Origin: Xanthobacteraceae bacterium
GTDB taxonomy: Bacteria; Pseudomonadota; Alphaproteobacteria; Rhizobiales; Xanthobacteraceae
Assembly (NCBI GenBank): GCA_031291475.1
Contig: JARLIY010000011.1
Coordinates: forward strand, 1 to 40,042
Reading direction: 5' to 3'
Length of the DNA stretch: 40,042 nucleotides
Shown here: positions 8,092 through 17,898 of the stretch, one piece after another
Layout of the letters: every line of letters starts with the position of its first letter
How positions within the stretch are numbered: position 1 is the first letter of the stretch
Notes under the pieces: generated by a model
Database searches by the model: none
What the model saw: the letters and a program-made list of their open reading frames with translations, nothing else
Told to the model about the DNA's origin: nothing
Position numbers and translations under genes: made by a program

Positions 8092-9582
8092 ATGGCCGTA
8101 TTCGATTCGACCGCTCGCAAGCAGCCTCCCGCGGAACCGACGTTCCGCGCGCCGCCGCACAATATCGAGGCCGAGCAGGCGTTGCTGGGGGCGATCCTCG
8201 TCAATAACGAAGCGTTTTATCGCGTCTCCGATTTCCTTGAGGCGAAGCACTTCCTCGAAGCGATCCATCAGCGCATCTACGAGCTTGCCGGCGGCCTGAT
8301 CCGCGCCGGAAAACTGGCGACCCCGGTGACGCTCAAGACGTTTCTGCCGGCCGATCTCGATATCGCCGGGCTTAACGTCAACCAATACCTGGCGCGGCTT
8401 GCCGCCGAGGCCACTACCATCATCAATGCCGAGGATTACGGCCGCACCGTTTACGACCTTTCGATCCGCCGCGACCTGATCACGATCGGCGAGGATATGG
8501 TCAACCTCGCCTACGAAGCGCCAGTCGAGGCGACCCCGCAAAGTCATATCGAAGACGCCGAGCGCAAGCTCTACGAGCTCGCCGAAACCGGACGCTATGA
8601 ATCCGGCTTCAAGCGCTTCGCCCAGGCGCTCACCACGGCGGTCGACATGGCGGCCCACGCGTATCAGCGCGACGGCAGCCTCTCGGGACTGGCCACCGCG
8701 CTGACCGATCTCGATGCCAAGATGGGCGGACTGCAACCCTCCGATTTGATCATCCTCGCCGGCCGCCCCGGCATGGGGAAGACCGCGCTTGCCACCAACA
8801 TCGCCTACAATGTCGCCAAGGCCTGGTCGGGTGACGTGCGCGCCGACGGGCATATGGCGACGGTCAACGGCGGTATTGTCGGCTTCTTCTCGCTGGAAAT
8901 GTCGGCCGAGCAGCTCGCCACCCGCATCATCTCCGAGCAGACCGGCATCCCCTCGAACAAGATCCGGCGCGGCACCATTGACGAAGCCGATTTCGAGAAG
9001 ATCAAAGACGTCTCGATCGAGCTGCAGAACCTGCCGTTCTATGTCGACGAGACCGGCGGTCTCTCGATCGGGCAATTAGCCGCCCGCGCGCGGCGGCTCA
9101 AGCGGCAGCGTGGTCTCGATCTGCTGGTGATCGATTACATTCAACTCCTGCAAGGCTCGACTCGCCGTTCGAGCGAGAACCGCGTGCAGGAAATCACGGA
9201 AATCACCACCCGCCTCAAAGCGCTCGCCAAGGAGCTCAACGTTCCCATCCTCGCGCTGTCGCAATTGTCGCGGCAGGTCGAGGGCCGCGAGGATAAACGG
9301 CCGCAGCTGTCGGATTTGCGCGAATCCGGCTCGATCGAGCAGGACGCCGACGTGGTGCTGTTCGTTTTCCGCGAAGAATATTACCACCAGATGCGCAAAC
9401 CGACGGAAGCAAACCGGGAAAAGTTCGCCGAATGGCTGGCCGAGGGCGAGCGGGTCGAGGGCAAGGCCGAGCTGATCATCGGCAAGCAGCGCCACGGCCC
9501 AACAGGCACCGTCGAACTGCAATTCGACGCCGCTGTTACCCGCTTCGCCAATCTCGATTCCGCGCACCGGTCAAGCTATTAA
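8092..9582 (+). CDS. dnaB: Replicative DNA helicase
   Basis: Hexameric helicase that unwinds DNA at the replication fork and recruits primase. The 496-residue protein has the N-terminal DnaB domain (NIEAEQALLGAILVNN from about 24) and the RecA-like C-terminal domain. Walker A GRPGMGKTAL is at 224-233, followed by GFFSLEMSAEQL, the Walker B-like LLVIDYIQLLQG, ALSQLSRQVE and the DLRESGSIEQDADVV motif. There is no intein, which some dnaB genes carry. No strong Shine-Dalgarno precedes the ATG. The 254-base gap upstream includes a short direct repeat, GTTGAGTGAYCCG, at about 8027 and 8046. The gene opens the dnaB-alr-radA block. Confidence 0.97.
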   Translation: MAVFDSTARKQPPAEPTFRAPPHNIEAEQALLGAILVNNEAFYRVSDFLEAKHFLEAIHQRIYELAGGLIRAGKLATPVTLKTFLPADLDIAGLNVNQYLARLAAEATTIINAEDYGRTVYDLSIRRDLITIGEDMVNLAYEAPVEATPQSHIEDAERKLYELAETGRYESGFKRFAQALTTAVDMAAHAYQRDGSLSGLATALTDLDAKMGGLQPSDLIILAGRPGMGKTALATNIAYNVAKAWSGDVRADGHMATVNGGIVGFFSLEMSAEQLATRIISEQTGIPSNKIRRGTIDEADFEKIKDVSIELQNLPFYVDETGGLSIGQLAARARRLKRQRGLDLLVIDYIQLLQGSTRRSSENRVQEITEITTRLKALAKELNVPILALSQLSRQVEGREDKRPQLSDLRESGSIEQDADVVLFVFREEYYHQMRKPTEANREKFAEWLAEGERVEGKAELIIGKQRHGPTGTVELQFDAAVTRFANLDSAHRSSY

Positions 9583-9637
9583 GCCGCCGCCCGTCCCCCG
9601 GCTTTACCGCCGCCGCACCGCCGGTCATAAGGCGGCC

Positions 9638-10786
9638 ATGGCATTCGCAGAACCGCTACCCGAGTCGGCCGGTTTGCCGACCGATCCCGAGACCGGCGGC
9701 ACGCTGACCATCGATCTCGATGCCGTCGAGGCCAATTGGCGTGCCTTGGCGCACAAACTCCTCACCGTCGAATGCGGCGCCGTGGTCAAGGCCAACGCTT
9801 ATGGCCTCGGGCTCGAGCCGGTTACCGCCAAGCTCGTCAAGGCCGGGTGCAAGACGCTTTTCGTCGCCGACCTTGCCGAAGCGCGTCGCGCGCGCACCCG
9901 CGCCCGCGAAGCCTCGATCTACGTGCTCAACGGATTTACGCCCGAGGCCGGCTCGGCTTTTGTCGAGCTTGACGCGCAGCCGGTCATCAACAGCACCACG
10001 GAGCTTGCGGAGTGGGACGCTTTCGTCGCCACGCAGAACCGGCGTGTCGGGGCGGCCATTCATGTGGACACCGGCATGAACCGGCTCGGCATTTCGCCCG
10101 ACGAAGCCGCGGCGCTGGCGCCGCGCTTGCAGCACGAAAATCACGGCATCACCTTGTTAATGAGCCACCTTGCCTGCGCCGAAATTGCCGATCATCCGCT
10201 CAATGCCAGCCAAATCCGGCTCTTCCGCGAGCTGCGCATGCTCTATCAGGGCGTCCCGGCATCGCTCGCCAATTCCTCCGGGATCTTTCTAGGCGACGCG
10301 GCGTATTTAGATATGGCAAGGCCCGGCGCCGCCCTGTACGGCATCAATCCCACGCCCGGCGCCGCCAATCCGATGCACGACGTCGTCGAATTGACTGGGC
10401 GCATTCTGCAAATACGAAAAGTGCCGGAAGGCGAGACCGTTGGTTATGGCGCCACATGGACGGCACGACGCTCCTCACGGGTGGCGGTAGCCGCCTGCGG
10501 CTACGCCGACGGCCTCATGCGTGCCGCAAGCGGCACCGGCCGCAAGCAAGGCGGGATGGCCATTATCGCCGGCCAGCGCTGCCCCATCGTCGGGCTTATT
10601 TCCATGGACTTGACCTGCATCGACGTCACCGACCTTGGCGATGGGCTGGTCCGCCGCGGCGACGTCGCTACATTCATCGGCAAGGATATCCCCGTGGACG
10701 AGGTCGCCGCATCGGCGGGGACAATCGGCTATGAAATCCTGACACGGCTCGGCCCGCGTTGCCATCTCGTCTATCGTGGCGGCTAG
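9638..10786 (+). CDS. alr: Alanine racemase
   Basis: PLP enzyme that makes D-alanine for peptidoglycan. The 382-residue protein shows the PLP lysine in AVVKANAYGLG near the start of the barrel domain. HVDTGMNRLG, the barrel segment DMARPGAALYG and the C-terminal beta domain with GYGATWTA (catalytic Tyr) and SMDLTCIDVTDL follow. It begins 55 bases after dnaB and is probably cotranscribed with it. Downstream, radA starts 32 bases after the stop. All expected motifs are present. Confidence 0.96.
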   Translation: MAFAEPLPESAGLPTDPETGGTLTIDLDAVEANWRALAHKLLTVECGAVVKANAYGLGLEPVTAKLVKAGCKTLFVADLAEARRARTRAREASIYVLNGFTPEAGSAFVELDAQPVINSTTELAEWDAFVATQNRRVGAAIHVDTGMNRLGISPDEAAALAPRLQHENHGITLLMSHLACAEIADHPLNASQIRLFRELRMLYQGVPASLANSSGIFLGDAAYLDMARPGAALYGINPTPGAANPMHDVVELTGRILQIRKVPEGETVGYGATWTARRSSRVAVAACGYADGLMRAASGTGRKQGGMAIIAGQRCPIVGLISMDLTCIDVTDLGDGLVRRGDVATFIGKDIPVDEVAASAGTIGYEILTRLGPRCHLVYRGG

Positions 10787-10818
10787 GACAAGAGGAAGCG
10801 AGACCAAGGTCCATAGCG

Positions 10819-12210
10819 ATGGTTGCACGCGCACAAACCTTCGTTTGCCAGAATTGCGGAGCCGCTGCCCCGCGCTGGGCCGGCCGCTGTGAAGCCTGCG
10901 GCGCGTGGAACACGCTGGTCGAGGAAGGCGCGGCGACGCCGGCCCGCTCCTCGCGCAAGGGCCGGCTGTTCGTCATCGAGCCGCTGCAAGGGCAAACGCG
11001 GGAAGCGCCGCGGCTTGCCTCCGGTGTGGCCGAATTCGATCGCGTCACCGGCGGCGGATTGGTGCGCGGCTCGGTACTGCTGCTCGGCGGCGACCCGGGC
11101 ATCGGCAAGTCCACGCTGTTGCTCGAGGTCGCGGCAGCCTATGCGCGCAACAAACACCGCGCGGTGTACATCTCCGGCGAGGAGGCCGTCGCCCAGGTGC
11201 GGCTGCGCGCCGAACGACTCGGTCTTTCCGACGCGACGGTCGAGCTCGCCGCCGAGACCTCCGTCGAAGACATCGTGGCGACGCTGTCGCAAGGGCAGAC
11301 GCCGCAGTTCCTGGTCATCGATTCGATCCAGACCATGTGGACGCAATCCGTCGACGCCGCGCCGGGCACGGTCACTCAGGTGCGCGGATCGGCGGGCGAG
11401 CTGATCCGCTTCGCCAAGCGTAGCGGCGCGGCGGTGATGCTGGTCGGCCACGTCACCAAGGACGGACAGATCGCCGGCCCGCGCGTCGTCGAGCACATGG
11501 TCGACGCCGTGCTGTCGTTCGAAGGCGAAGGCTCGCAGCAATTCCGCATCCTGCGCGCGATCAAGAACCGCTTCGGCCCCACCGACGAGATCGGGGTGTT
11601 CGAGATGACCGGCGCGGGACTGCGCGAGGTCGCCAATCCGTCGGAGCTTTTTCTCTCCGAACGCGAACTCGGCAGCGCCGGCACCGCAGTCTTTGCCGGG
11701 ATCGAGGGCACGCGGCCGTTGCTGGTGGAAATACAGGCCCTCGTTGCGCCGACCTCGCTTGGCACGCCGCGCCGCGCCGTCGTCGGCTGGGACCCGAGCC
11801 GCCTGTCCATGGTGCTCGCCGTGCTCGAAGCTCACTGCGGCGTTCGTCTCTCCGGCCACGACGTCTACCTCAACGTCGCCGGTGGATTGCGCATCACTGA
11901 GCCGGCAGCCGACGTCGCCGCCGCAGCTGCACTGGTGTCGTCGCTGGCGCACGCACCGTTGCCGGCGGACGCGGTTTATTTCGGCGAAGTTTCGCTATCG
12001 GGCGCGGTACGGCCGGTGGCGCAGACCGCCGCACGGCTCAAGGAAGCGCAAAAACTCGGCTTTGCCCGGGCGGTCGTGCCTGAGGCCGCGCGCAATGAGG
12101 CCCCGGAGGGCTTTATCCTTTCGACCATCGGCACACTTGCGAATCTCGTCGTCGACATCGCCCGAGACGGCACGCCGGCGCTCAGGCGCGTCGGCCGTCA
12201 GGAGGCGTGA
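10819..12210 (+). CDS. radA: DNA repair protein RadA
   Basis: RecA-related ATPase that helps branch migration during recombination and repair. The 463-residue protein has an N-terminal C4 zinc finger (C10, C13, C24, C27), Walker A GDPGIGKST at 91-99, the RadA-specific KNRFGPTDEIG motif, and a C-terminal Lon-protease-like domain from about residue 290. I chose the ATG at 10819 because the zinc finger follows within ten residues and AAGG lies nine bases upstream; a 20-residue extension in the same frame overlaps alr and is unconserved. It sits between alr and cvpA, a common alphaproteobacterial order. Confidence 0.96.
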   Translation: MVARAQTFVCQNCGAAAPRWAGRCEACGAWNTLVEEGAATPARSSRKGRLFVIEPLQGQTREAPRLASGVAEFDRVTGGGLVRGSVLLLGGDPGIGKSTLLLEVAAAYARNKHRAVYISGEEAVAQVRLRAERLGLSDATVELAAETSVEDIVATLSQGQTPQFLVIDSIQTMWTQSVDAAPGTVTQVRGSAGELIRFAKRSGAAVMLVGHVTKDGQIAGPRVVEHMVDAVLSFEGEGSQQFRILRAIKNRFGPTDEIGVFEMTGAGLREVANPSELFLSERELGSAGTAVFAGIEGTRPLLVEIQALVAPTSLGTPRRAVVGWDPSRLSMVLAVLEAHCGVRLSGHDVYLNVAGGLRITEPAADVAAAAALVSSLAHAPLPADAVYFGEVSLSGAVRPVAQTAARLKEAQKLGFARAVVPEAARNEAPEGFILSTIGTLANLVVDIARDGTPALRRVGRQEA

Positions 12211-12397
12211 GCGGGAACCCGCATCCCGTTTGCGACGCGATTTGCGGGGCATTGTTAACGCTGGATAACGAGGCTGTTGAGCGCATGAGAAGGCGGATGA
12301 CGCCGCCGCCCGGCCCGGCTATACACGCGGCGGGCCGAGGCTTCGCCCGCCTGAGCATGCCGTCGAATCGGGCGGAATCAGCGGACTAGCAGAGACC

Positions 12398-12991
12398 ATG
12401 CCGATTACCCTGCTCGATATCGTCCTCATCGTGGTGATGCTGATATCCGGGCTGCTGGCGATGGTGCGCGGCTTTATGCGCGAGATCCTTTCGATCATCG
12501 CCTGGGTACTGGCCGCGGGAGCGACGCTCTACTCCTATGCCAAGCTTTTGCCGCTCGCCAAGCAGTACTTCAACAACGATATCGTGGCTACCGTCGCCGT
12601 GATCGCCGGCGTATTCCTGATCACGCTGCTGGTCGTCTCGGTCCTGACCGTCCGCCTCTCCGACATGGTGCTCGACAGCCGCGTGGGCGCTCTCGATCGC
12701 ACGCTCGGCTTCTTATTCGGACTGGCGCGTGGCCTCGTGATCGTCGTCGTGGCGTTCATATTCTTCACCTGGCTCGTGCCCGATCGCAGCCAGCCGGAAT
12801 GGGTCAAAAGCGCGAAATCCCGCGTCGTCCTGACCGGGACCGGACAATGGCTGATGTCCATGTTGCCGGAAGACCCAGAAAGCACCATCTTGAAGAGGTT
12901 GAAGCGGCCGCGGCCGGAAGAAACCGACACGCCCGACAGCCCACCGGATCAGCACAGCGAATTGCCCGGGGCGAAAGGAACGGTGCATTGA
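12398..12991 (+). CDS. cvpA: CvpA family inner membrane protein
   Basis: The 197-residue protein has four hydrophobic segments at about 3-25, 30-50, 62-86 and 105-130, then a charged Pro-rich cytoplasmic tail. The start MPITLLDIVLIVVMLISGLL, the GFMREILSIIAWVLAAG motif and the LGFLFGLARGLVIV segment match the CvpA/colicin V production family. The biochemical role is not well defined; in E. coli cvpA also lies directly before purF. Here the gap to purF is 21 bases, so they are likely cotranscribed. The 187 bases before the gene probably include a promoter, but I found no clear boxes. Confidence 0.92.
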   Translation: MPITLLDIVLIVVMLISGLLAMVRGFMREILSIIAWVLAAGATLYSYAKLLPLAKQYFNNDIVATVAVIAGVFLITLLVVSVLTVRLSDMVLDSRVGALDRTLGFLFGLARGLVIVVVAFIFFTWLVPDRSQPEWVKSAKSRVVLTGTGQWLMSMLPEDPESTILKRLKRPRPEETDTPDSPPDQHSELPGAKGTVH

Positions 12992-13012
12992 GATGATCGC
13001 AGGACGCCAATC

Positions 13013-14476
13013 ATGACAGAGCCTGCCCTTCTCGATCTCGACGACGACCGGCTACGCGAAGAATGCGGGGTGTTCGGCATCTTCGGTCATCCCGATGCGG
13101 CCGCGATCACGGCGCTCGGCCTGCACGCTTTGCAGCATCGCGGCCAGGAGGCCGCCGGCATTGTCTCCTTCGACGGCTCGCGCTTTCACTCCGAGCGCCG
13201 TCTCGGCCTGGTCGGCGACGCCTTCTCCCGGCGCGAGGTGATCGATCGGCTGCCGGGCAATGCCGCGGTCGGGCACGTGCGCTATTCAACGACCGGCGAG
13301 ACCATTCTGCGCAACGTGCAGCCGCTGTTCGCCGAGCTCAATGCCGGCGGCTTTGCCATCGGCCATAACGGCAACCTCACCAACGGCCTTACGCTGCGGC
13401 GGCAACTGGTGCGCGAAGGCGCTATGATGCAGTCGACGACGGACACAGAAGTGATCCTTCATCTCGTCGCGCGCTCGCATCGCAACCGCTTCGTCGACCG
13501 CTTCATCGACGGTTTGCGCGTGCTCGAAGGCTCCTATGCCTTTGTCGGACTCACCAATAAAAAACTGGTCGGCGCCCGCGACCCGCTCGGCATCCGGCCG
13601 CTGGTGCTCGGCAAGCTGGACGGCTGTCCGATCCTCGCCTCCGAGACCTGCGCGCTCGACATCATCGGCGCCCAATACGTGCGCGACGTGGAGAACGGCG
13701 AAGTTCTCGTCTTCGACGAGGACGGCGCGCATTCGATTAAGCCGTTTGTGCCGATGCCGCCGCGCCCCTGCATCTTCGAGTACATTTATTTCTCGCGGCC
13801 CGATTCGATCATCGGCGGCCGCAGCGTCTATGACGTACGCAAGACCTGCGGCGCGGAACTCGCGCGCGAGGCGCCCGCCGCCGCTGACGTGGTGATTCCG
13901 GTTCCCGATTCCGGCGTGCCGGCGGCGATCGGATACGCGCAAGCCTCCGGCGTTCCCTACGAGCTCGGAATCATCCGCAACCATTATGTCGGACGCACCT
14001 TCATCGAGCCGACGCAACATATCCGGCAACTCGGCGTTCGCCTCAAGCACAGCGCCAACCGCGCCGTCGTCAACGGCAAGCGCATCGTGCTGATCGACGA
14101 CTCGATCGTGCGCGGGACGACGTCGGTGAAGATCGTGCGCATGATGCGTGACGCCGGCGCCCGCGAGGTGCATTTCCGTATCGCCTCGCCGCCGATCACG
14201 CACCCGGACTATTACGGCATCGATACGCCCGAACGGGACAAGCTCTTGGCCGCCACTTACGACCTCGAAGGCATGCGCCAGTTCATCGGCGCCGATTCGC
14301 TCGCTTTCCTCTCGGTCGACGGCATCTACCGCGCCATGGGCGAGAAAGCCCGCGATCCGGTGCACCCGCAATTCACCGATCATTGCTTCACCGGCGACTA
14401 TCCGACCCCGCTCACCGACCGCACGGCGCAGGACTCCCCGCCGCGGCAACTCTCGTTGCTCGCCGAAGCCGGCTGA
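13013..14476 (+). CDS. purF: Amidophosphoribosyltransferase
   Basis: First committed enzyme of purine synthesis: it uses glutamine to convert PRPP to phosphoribosylamine. The 487-residue protein has an N-terminal glutamine amidotransferase domain and a C-terminal phosphoribosyltransferase domain. The nucleophile is C18 in REECGVFGIFGH, which implies removal of a 17-residue propeptide. The PRPP-binding motif VLIDDSIVRGTTS is clear. This propeptide class often contains an iron-sulfur cluster. guaA and guaB, which act later in the same pathway, lie 7-13 kb away on the other strand. An SDR gene follows after three bases. Confidence 0.97.
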   Translation: MTEPALLDLDDDRLREECGVFGIFGHPDAAAITALGLHALQHRGQEAAGIVSFDGSRFHSERRLGLVGDAFSRREVIDRLPGNAAVGHVRYSTTGETILRNVQPLFAELNAGGFAIGHNGNLTNGLTLRRQLVREGAMMQSTTDTEVILHLVARSHRNRFVDRFIDGLRVLEGSYAFVGLTNKKLVGARDPLGIRPLVLGKLDGCPILASETCALDIIGAQYVRDVENGEVLVFDEDGAHSIKPFVPMPPRPCIFEYIYFSRPDSIIGGRSVYDVRKTCGAELAREAPAAADVVIPVPDSGVPAAIGYAQASGVPYELGIIRNHYVGRTFIEPTQHIRQLGVRLKHSANRAVVNGKRIVLIDDSIVRGTTSVKIVRMMRDAGAREVHFRIASPPITHPDYYGIDTPERDKLLAATYDLEGMRQFIGADSLAFLSVDGIYRAMGEKARDPVHPQFTDHCFTGDYPTPLTDRTAQDSPPRQLSLLAEAG

Positions 14477-14479
14477 GGA

Positions 14480-15220
14480 ATGCCGCTTCCGCTCGCCGAC
14501 CATATCGCGCTGGTCACCGGCGCCTCGCGCGGGCTGGGTTACGCGGCAGCGCTGGCGCTGGCGCGTGCGGGCGCGCATGTGGTCGCGGTGGCGCGCACAG
14601 TCGGCGGCCTCGAGGAGCTCGACGATGCCATCCGCACCGCCGGCGGTTCGGCGACGCTGACGCCGCTCGACCTGCGCGATTACAACGGCCTCTATCGCCT
14701 CGCCTCAGCCCTCAACGAACGCTACGGGCGGCTCGATGTGCTCATCGGCAATGCCGGGATAGCGGGCGTGCCCTCCCCGCTCGATCACATCGAGCCGAAA
14801 GCCTGGGACGAAGCGATGGCGATCAACGTCACCGCCAACTGGCATCTCATCCGCGCCATGGACCAGCTGCTCAAGCGCTCCGCCGCCGGCCGCGCGGTAT
14901 TCGTCACCTCGGGCATCGTCGCGCTGGCCCGCGCTTACTGGGCGCCCTATTCGGTATCGAAGGCGGCGCTCGACGTGCTGGCGCGAACCTATGCCGCAGA
15001 GACAAGCTCGACGGCGGTGCGGGTCAATCTTTTCAGTCCCGGTCCAACGCGCACGCGCATGCGGGCGCTGGCCTATCCGGGCGAAGACCCGATGACGTTG
15101 CCGGCGCCCGAAGAGGTGGCGGCGAAAATCCTCGATTTGTGCCTACCGAGCTTCACTGAAACCGGCAAGGTCTACGATTATCGCTCAGGGAAGCTGCTGG
15201 ATTTCAAGCCGCCGGCTTGA
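14480..15220 (+). CDS. SDR family NAD(P)-dependent oxidoreductase
   Basis: A 246-residue short-chain dehydrogenase of unknown substrate. The cofactor motif TGASRGLG, the NAGIAG motif and the catalytic Ser-Tyr-Lys (VTSGIVAL, then YSVSKAALD) are intact. The C-terminus PEEVAAKILDLCLP... with YDYRSGKLLDF is typical of the SDR proteins found after purF in rhizobia. The ATG lies three bases after the purF stop, so expression is probably coupled to purF. Its end overlaps the converging MFS gene by 17 bases (15204-15220). A role in purine metabolism is not implied by the sequence. Confidence 0.88.
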   Translation: MPLPLADHIALVTGASRGLGYAAALALARAGAHVVAVARTVGGLEELDDAIRTAGGSATLTPLDLRDYNGLYRLASALNERYGRLDVLIGNAGIAGVPSPLDHIEPKAWDEAMAINVTANWHLIRAMDQLLKRSAAGRAVFVTSGIVALARAYWAPYSVSKAALDVLARTYAAETSSTAVRVNLFSPGPTRTRMRALAYPGEDPMTLPAPEEVAAKILDLCLPSFTETGKVYDYRSGKLLDFKPPA

Positions 15221-16457
15221 GCGTGCGCGTGACTCTGAAGGCGACGATCACCGACCCCGCCAGCAACAGCGCCGCGATCAAAAACGGCGCGCCCGGCAAG
15301 TTCCATTCCCGGCCGGCGCCGATGGCAAACGCGAAGGTCAGCGAGAAAAGTCCCGGTCCGACCAGATTGGCAATGCCGGTGATGCTCGAATTGGCGCCTT
15401 GCAGCCGGCCCTGCTCCGAAGCGCCGACCGAACGGCTCATCAAAGCGAGCGACGCCGGCTCCTCCAGTCCCCACAGTGCCAACAGCGGAATACCGAAGAA
15501 GAATTCAAAACCGCTGCGCGCGAAGGCGACCACGAGGAAGCCCAATACGCCGAAAGCGATGCCGAGCATGAGGGCCGCACGCTCGCCGATCTGCTTGATG
15601 ACCGGGCCGACGACGGCGCCTTGCACGATGATGGAGGCAAAGCCCACGCCCGCGAGCGTCAAGCCGATGGTGCGCTGGTCCCAGTTGTAGCGATAGAGCA
15701 GGTAAAGGACGCTGATGCTCGGCAATACGGCGTGGGCGAGATTGCTGAGAAAATTGACGTTGGCCAGTCCGAACAGGCCGCGGTGCGAACGCAACAGCAA
15801 AAGCGCCCCGAAGGGATTCGCGCGCCGCCAACTGAATGCGGCGCGGCGCGCCTGCGGCAGCGATTCCGGAAGGATCAGCAGCCCGTAGCACGCATTGGCC
15901 AAGCTCAAGCCCGCGGCGATCCAGAATGGCAAGCGCGGGGAAATGCTGCCGGCCAGTCCGCCGACGGCCGGTCCGAGCACGAAGCCTGCGCCAAAAGCGG
16001 CGCCCAGAAGGCCGAAGCGCGCGCCGCGTTTGCCCGCAGGCGTCACGTCGGTCACATAGGCGTAAGCAGTGCCGATGCTTGCCGCCGTGATCCCGGAAAT
16101 CACCCGGCCGACGAACAGCCATCCGAGCGTCGGCGCTAAAGCCATCAGCACATAGTCCAATCCCACGCCGAAATTGGAGATCACGATCACGGGACGCCGG
16201 CCGAACCGGTCGGACAGCGCTCCCTGCAGCGGCGAAAAGAAAAATTGCATCAAGGCCCAGGCGGTGCCGAAAATACCGAAAATCTCCGCGGCGCGCGCAG
16301 TGTCGCCGACGAAATCGACCACGAGCTTCGGCAACACCGGAATGACAATACCGATGGCAAGCATGTCCAGGAGGACGGTTGCGAAGACGAATACGAAGGC
16401 GGCCTGGCGTCGCGCCGCACCAACTTTTGCGGTGGCTTCCTCTGTCGGCTGACCCAT
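15204..16457 (-). CDS. MFS transporter, TetA-like (12 TM)
   Basis: A 417-residue inner membrane transporter of the DHA1 group. It has the motif GALSDRFGRRPVIV between TM2 and TM3 and an antiporter-type motif GFVLGPAVGGLAG in TM5, with about 12 hydrophobic segments. The overall order resembles tetracycline/multidrug proton antiporters, but substrate cannot be read from sequence and this must not be taken as a resistance gene. Its ATG overlaps the der stop in a TGATG, so translation is coupled to der. That coupling of a housekeeping GTPase with an exporter is unusual but may be local. Confidence 0.88.
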   Translation of the reverse strand: MGQPTEEATAKVGAARRQAAFVFVFATVLLDMLAIGIVIPVLPKLVVDFVGDTARAAEIFGIFGTAWALMQFFFSPLQGALSDRFGRRPVIVISNFGVGLDYVLMALAPTLGWLFVGRVISGITAASIGTAYAYVTDVTPAGKRGARFGLLGAAFGAGFVLGPAVGGLAGSISPRLPFWIAAGLSLANACYGLLILPESLPQARRAAFSWRRANPFGALLLLRSHRGLFGLANVNFLSNLAHAVLPSISVLYLLYRYNWDQRTIGLTLAGVGFASIIVQGAVVGPVIKQIGERAALMLGIAFGVLGFLVVAFARSGFEFFFGIPLLALWGLEEPASLALMSRSVGASEQGRLQGANSSITGIANLVGPGLFSLTFAFAIGAGREWNLPGAPFLIAALLLAGSVIVAFRVTRTLKPAA

Positions 16458-17827
16458 CAGCGGCGCTTTCGGCCGGCGTAGGGATTGGCTTTGGCGCGCA
16501 GCAAAAGCCGGATCGGCGTGCCCGGCAGCGCGAAGGCTTCACGCAGGGCGTTGACCAGATAACGGCGGTACGTTTCGGGAAGCGAGGCCGCCCGCGACGA
16601 GAACAGCACGAAGGTCGGCGGCCGCGACTTGGGCTGCGTCATGTAATCGAGCCGGATGCGACGTCCGGCGATTGCAGGCGGCGGATGCGCCTCTAATGCC
16701 TGCGACAAAAAACGATTGAGTGCCGCAGTTGGCACGCGGCGATTCCAGACCGCGTGGGCATCCATCACCGCGGTCATCAGCCGGTCGAGCCCCTCGCCGC
16801 TTTTCGCCGACAGCGCGACAACCGGGACGCCCTTGACCTGCGGCAGCGCAAGATCGGCTTCCTCGCGCAGCCGCGGGCGGACGCCCGGTTGGCGTTCGAT
16901 CAAATCGACTTTGTTGATGCCGATGACCAGGGCACGGCCTTCGCGCTCGACGAGATCGGCGATGCGGGTATCCTGTTCCTCGAAAGGCGCCTGCGCGTCG
17001 AGTAGCACAATCACCACTTCGGCGAAGCGGATGGCGTTGAGCGCGTCGGCAACGGAGAGCTTTTCAAGCTTCTCGGCAACGCGCGAACGCCGCCGCAGTC
17101 CGGCGGTGTCGTAAATGCGCAGGCGCCGGTCGTTCCAGGCAAGATCGACCGCGATCGCGTCGCGCGTGATGCCGGCCTCGGGGCCGGTCAGCAACCGCTC
17201 TTCCCCGAGCAAGCGGTTGATCAGCGTCGACTTACCGGTATTGGGCCGCCCCACGACCGCGATGCGGATCGGCTTTTGTTGATCCTCCCCGGCAGCCGCC
17301 GGAACTTGATCGTGGTCGGGCTCGGCGGTCGCTTCGGGCAGAGCCGTGCGTAGCGCGCCGTAGAGATCGGCCAGCCCCTCGCCATGCTCGGCGCTCACCG
17401 CAACCGGATCGCCGAGCCCAAGCGCGTAGGATTCAAGCACCCCGGCTTCACCGGCGCGGCCTTCGCTCTTGTTGGCGACGACGATCGCGGGTTTACCCGA
17501 TTTGCGCACGAGGTCGGCGAAGGCACGATCGGCCCCGGTCGTCCCGGCCCTAGCGTCGACGAGAAAGAGCACGGCATCGGCCAGCGCCATCGCCGCCGCA
17601 GTCTGTGCCTGCATCCTGCCGGAAAGGCTCTCGCGGTCGGCATCCTCAAGGCCTGCCGTGTCGATGACCTTGAACGTCAGGTCGCCCAGCCTGCCTTCGC
17701 CTTCCCGCCGATCGCGCGTGACTCCAGGCTGGTCGTCGACCAGCGCCCGCCGCGCGCCCACCAGGCGGTTGAACAGAGTCGATTTGCCGACGTTGGGCCG
17801 GCCGACAATGGCGATCGTGAAGGACAT
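16457..17827 (-). CDS. der: Ribosome biogenesis GTPase Der
   Basis: Essential GTPase with two tandem G domains that helps assemble the 50S subunit. The 456-residue protein has a first P-loop GRPNVGKS at 9-16 and a second GRPNTGKS near residue 190, each followed by DTAGL. The guanine-specificity motifs are NKSE in the first domain and NKVD in the second. The C-terminal KH-like domain ends in a basic tail ([10 protein letters not shown]). Upstream on the same strand are a lipoprotein gene and a YfgM-like gene. In E. coli the order is yfgM-bamB-der, so the locus is the same but BamB is missing. Confidence 0.97.
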   Translation of the reverse strand: MSFTIAIVGRPNVGKSTLFNRLVGARRALVDDQPGVTRDRREGEGRLGDLTFKVIDTAGLEDADRESLSGRMQAQTAAAMALADAVLFLVDARAGTTGADRAFADLVRKSGKPAIVVANKSEGRAGEAGVLESYALGLGDPVAVSAEHGEGLADLYGALRTALPEATAEPDHDQVPAAAGEDQQKPIRIAVVGRPNTGKSTLINRLLGEERLLTGPEAGITRDAIAVDLAWNDRRLRIYDTAGLRRRSRVAEKLEKLSVADALNAIRFAEVVIVLLDAQAPFEEQDTRIADLVEREGRALVIGINKVDLIERQPGVRPRLREEADLALPQVKGVPVVALSAKSGEGLDRLMTAVMDAHAVWNRRVPTAALNRFLSQALEAHPPPAIAGRRIRLDYMTQPKSRPPTFVLFSSRAASLPETYRRYLVNALREAFALPGTPIRLLLRAKANPYAGRKRR

Positions 17828-17898
17828 GATGTAATCTAAGACAAGAGCGAACGATGCTTGGCGCTGCCGCGCCGCAGGCGCTCCTTATCCTGAAACGC

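Noticed and set aside
7936..9075. 379-codon minus-strand frame opposite dnaB
   Set aside because: Shadow of the dnaB codon pattern, without any recognisable domain.
13286..14578. 430-codon minus-strand frame opposite purF
   Set aside because: Arg- and His-rich shadow frame in GC-rich DNA; purF on the plus strand has all its catalytic motifs.
15204..16457. Tetracycline resistance gene
   Set aside because: Only general DHA1 motifs are visible; the substrate cannot be assigned and the neighbours are housekeeping genes.
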